Positions 63,901-64,000 of a stretch of 64,000 nt of DNA are shown piece by piece (position 1 is the stretch's first letter; each line of letters opens with the position of its first letter). The notes under the pieces are model-generated. The model was not told the DNA's origin. It saw only the letters and a list, made by a program, of their open reading frames with translations, and made no database searches. Position numbers and translations under genes: made by a program. Origin of the DNA: Caulobacter sp. 602-2 (lineage in GTDB: Bacteria > Pseudomonadota > Alphaproteobacteria > Caulobacterales > Caulobacteraceae); assembly GCF_011043625.1 (NCBI RefSeq), contig NZ_JAAKGT010000003.1:310001-374000 (forward strand). Reading direction: 5' to 3'.

Positions 63901-64000
63901 TTAGAAGGTCTTGGTGACCGAAATCCAGCCGCGACGGCCCAGCAGATCGTAGAGGTTCAGAGCCGCGGTGCCCTTGCGGTACAGACCGCTGCCGGCAAGC
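63901..64000 (-). CDS. TonB-dependent receptor, C-terminal fragment
   Basis: Only the last 32 residues are in the window, ending in ALNLYDLLGRRGWISVTKTF and a stop. A final Phe after alternating beta-strand residues is the outer-membrane barrel end, and the NLYDLLGRRGWISV stretch is typical of TonB-dependent receptors. The rest is beyond 64000. Confidence 0.7.
   Translation of the reverse strand, partial: LAGSGLYRKGTAALNLYDLLGRRGWISVTKTF

Overview
The window is GC-rich chromosomal DNA from an alphaproteobacterium. The best fit is a Caulobacter-type (Caulobacterales) genome. Evidence: strong G/C preference at third codon positions; aspartokinase, UbiG, SecA and an AccA of alphaproteobacterial type; two HWE-family sensor kinases; TonB-dependent receptors; an EcfG/SigT-type promoter (GGAAC-N16-CGTT). 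Genus assignment is inference from gene content and style; no rRNA or tRNA gene was seen. No CRISPR array, prophage or insertion sequence was recognised.

Layout. 1-3.3 kb: a truncated membrane protein, an AraC regulator, a hypothetical protein and aspartate kinase, all on the minus strand. 3.3-7.2 kb: ubiG, an orphan VapB-like antitoxin, secreted and glycine-zipper proteins, and a dienelactone hydrolase. 7.3-15.2 kb: DUF1178, a nitrilase-type amidohydrolase, glutaredoxin, ComF facing an NDUFAF5-like methyltransferase, a GH43 arabinanase-like enzyme, MutT, a PRC-barrel protein, a threonine aldolase-like enzyme and an EamA transporter. 15.4-24.4 kb: a CBS-PAS-GGDEF-EAL protein, a RhlE-type helicase, a multi-PAS HWE kinase and a two-gene ABC exporter. 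24.6-27.3 kb: OsmC, accA and a Phd/PIN toxin-antitoxin pair. 27.4-29.3 kb: an AT-richer islet with a truncated reading frame, a small membrane protein and an Abi/HEPN-like gene split by an in-frame TGA. 29.3-36.6 kb: secA, divergent from a parvulin lipoprotein, argJ and hypotheticals. 36.7-49.1 kb: DJ-1/PfpI, NadV, malyl-CoA-lyase-like aldolase, MscS, aldo/keto reductase with a LysR, VOC protein, phosphotransferase, PadR with its membrane partner, a MASE1 hybrid kinase and PhnA. 49.2-54.6 kb: purple-acid-phosphatase-like enzyme, secreted hypotheticals and xerD. 54.8-64 kb: PQQ glucose dehydrogenase with a TonB receptor, aroK-aroB, a second HWE kinase with a single-domain response regulator under an EcfG-type promoter, and the C-terminus of another outer-membrane receptor.

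Short-range operons are supported by 4-nt ATGA/GTGA overlaps: grxC/nitrilase, ABC ATPase/permease, Phd/PIN, parvulin/argJ, padR/membrane protein, xerD/hypothetical and HWE kinase/response regulator. Nine intergenic inverted-repeat elements of about 100-240 bp, in several families, each lie next to the 3' end of at least one gene. The most unusual places are the 27.4-29.3 kb islet, the repeat families, the argJ N-terminal extension and the stress-type promoter of the second HWE kinase operon.
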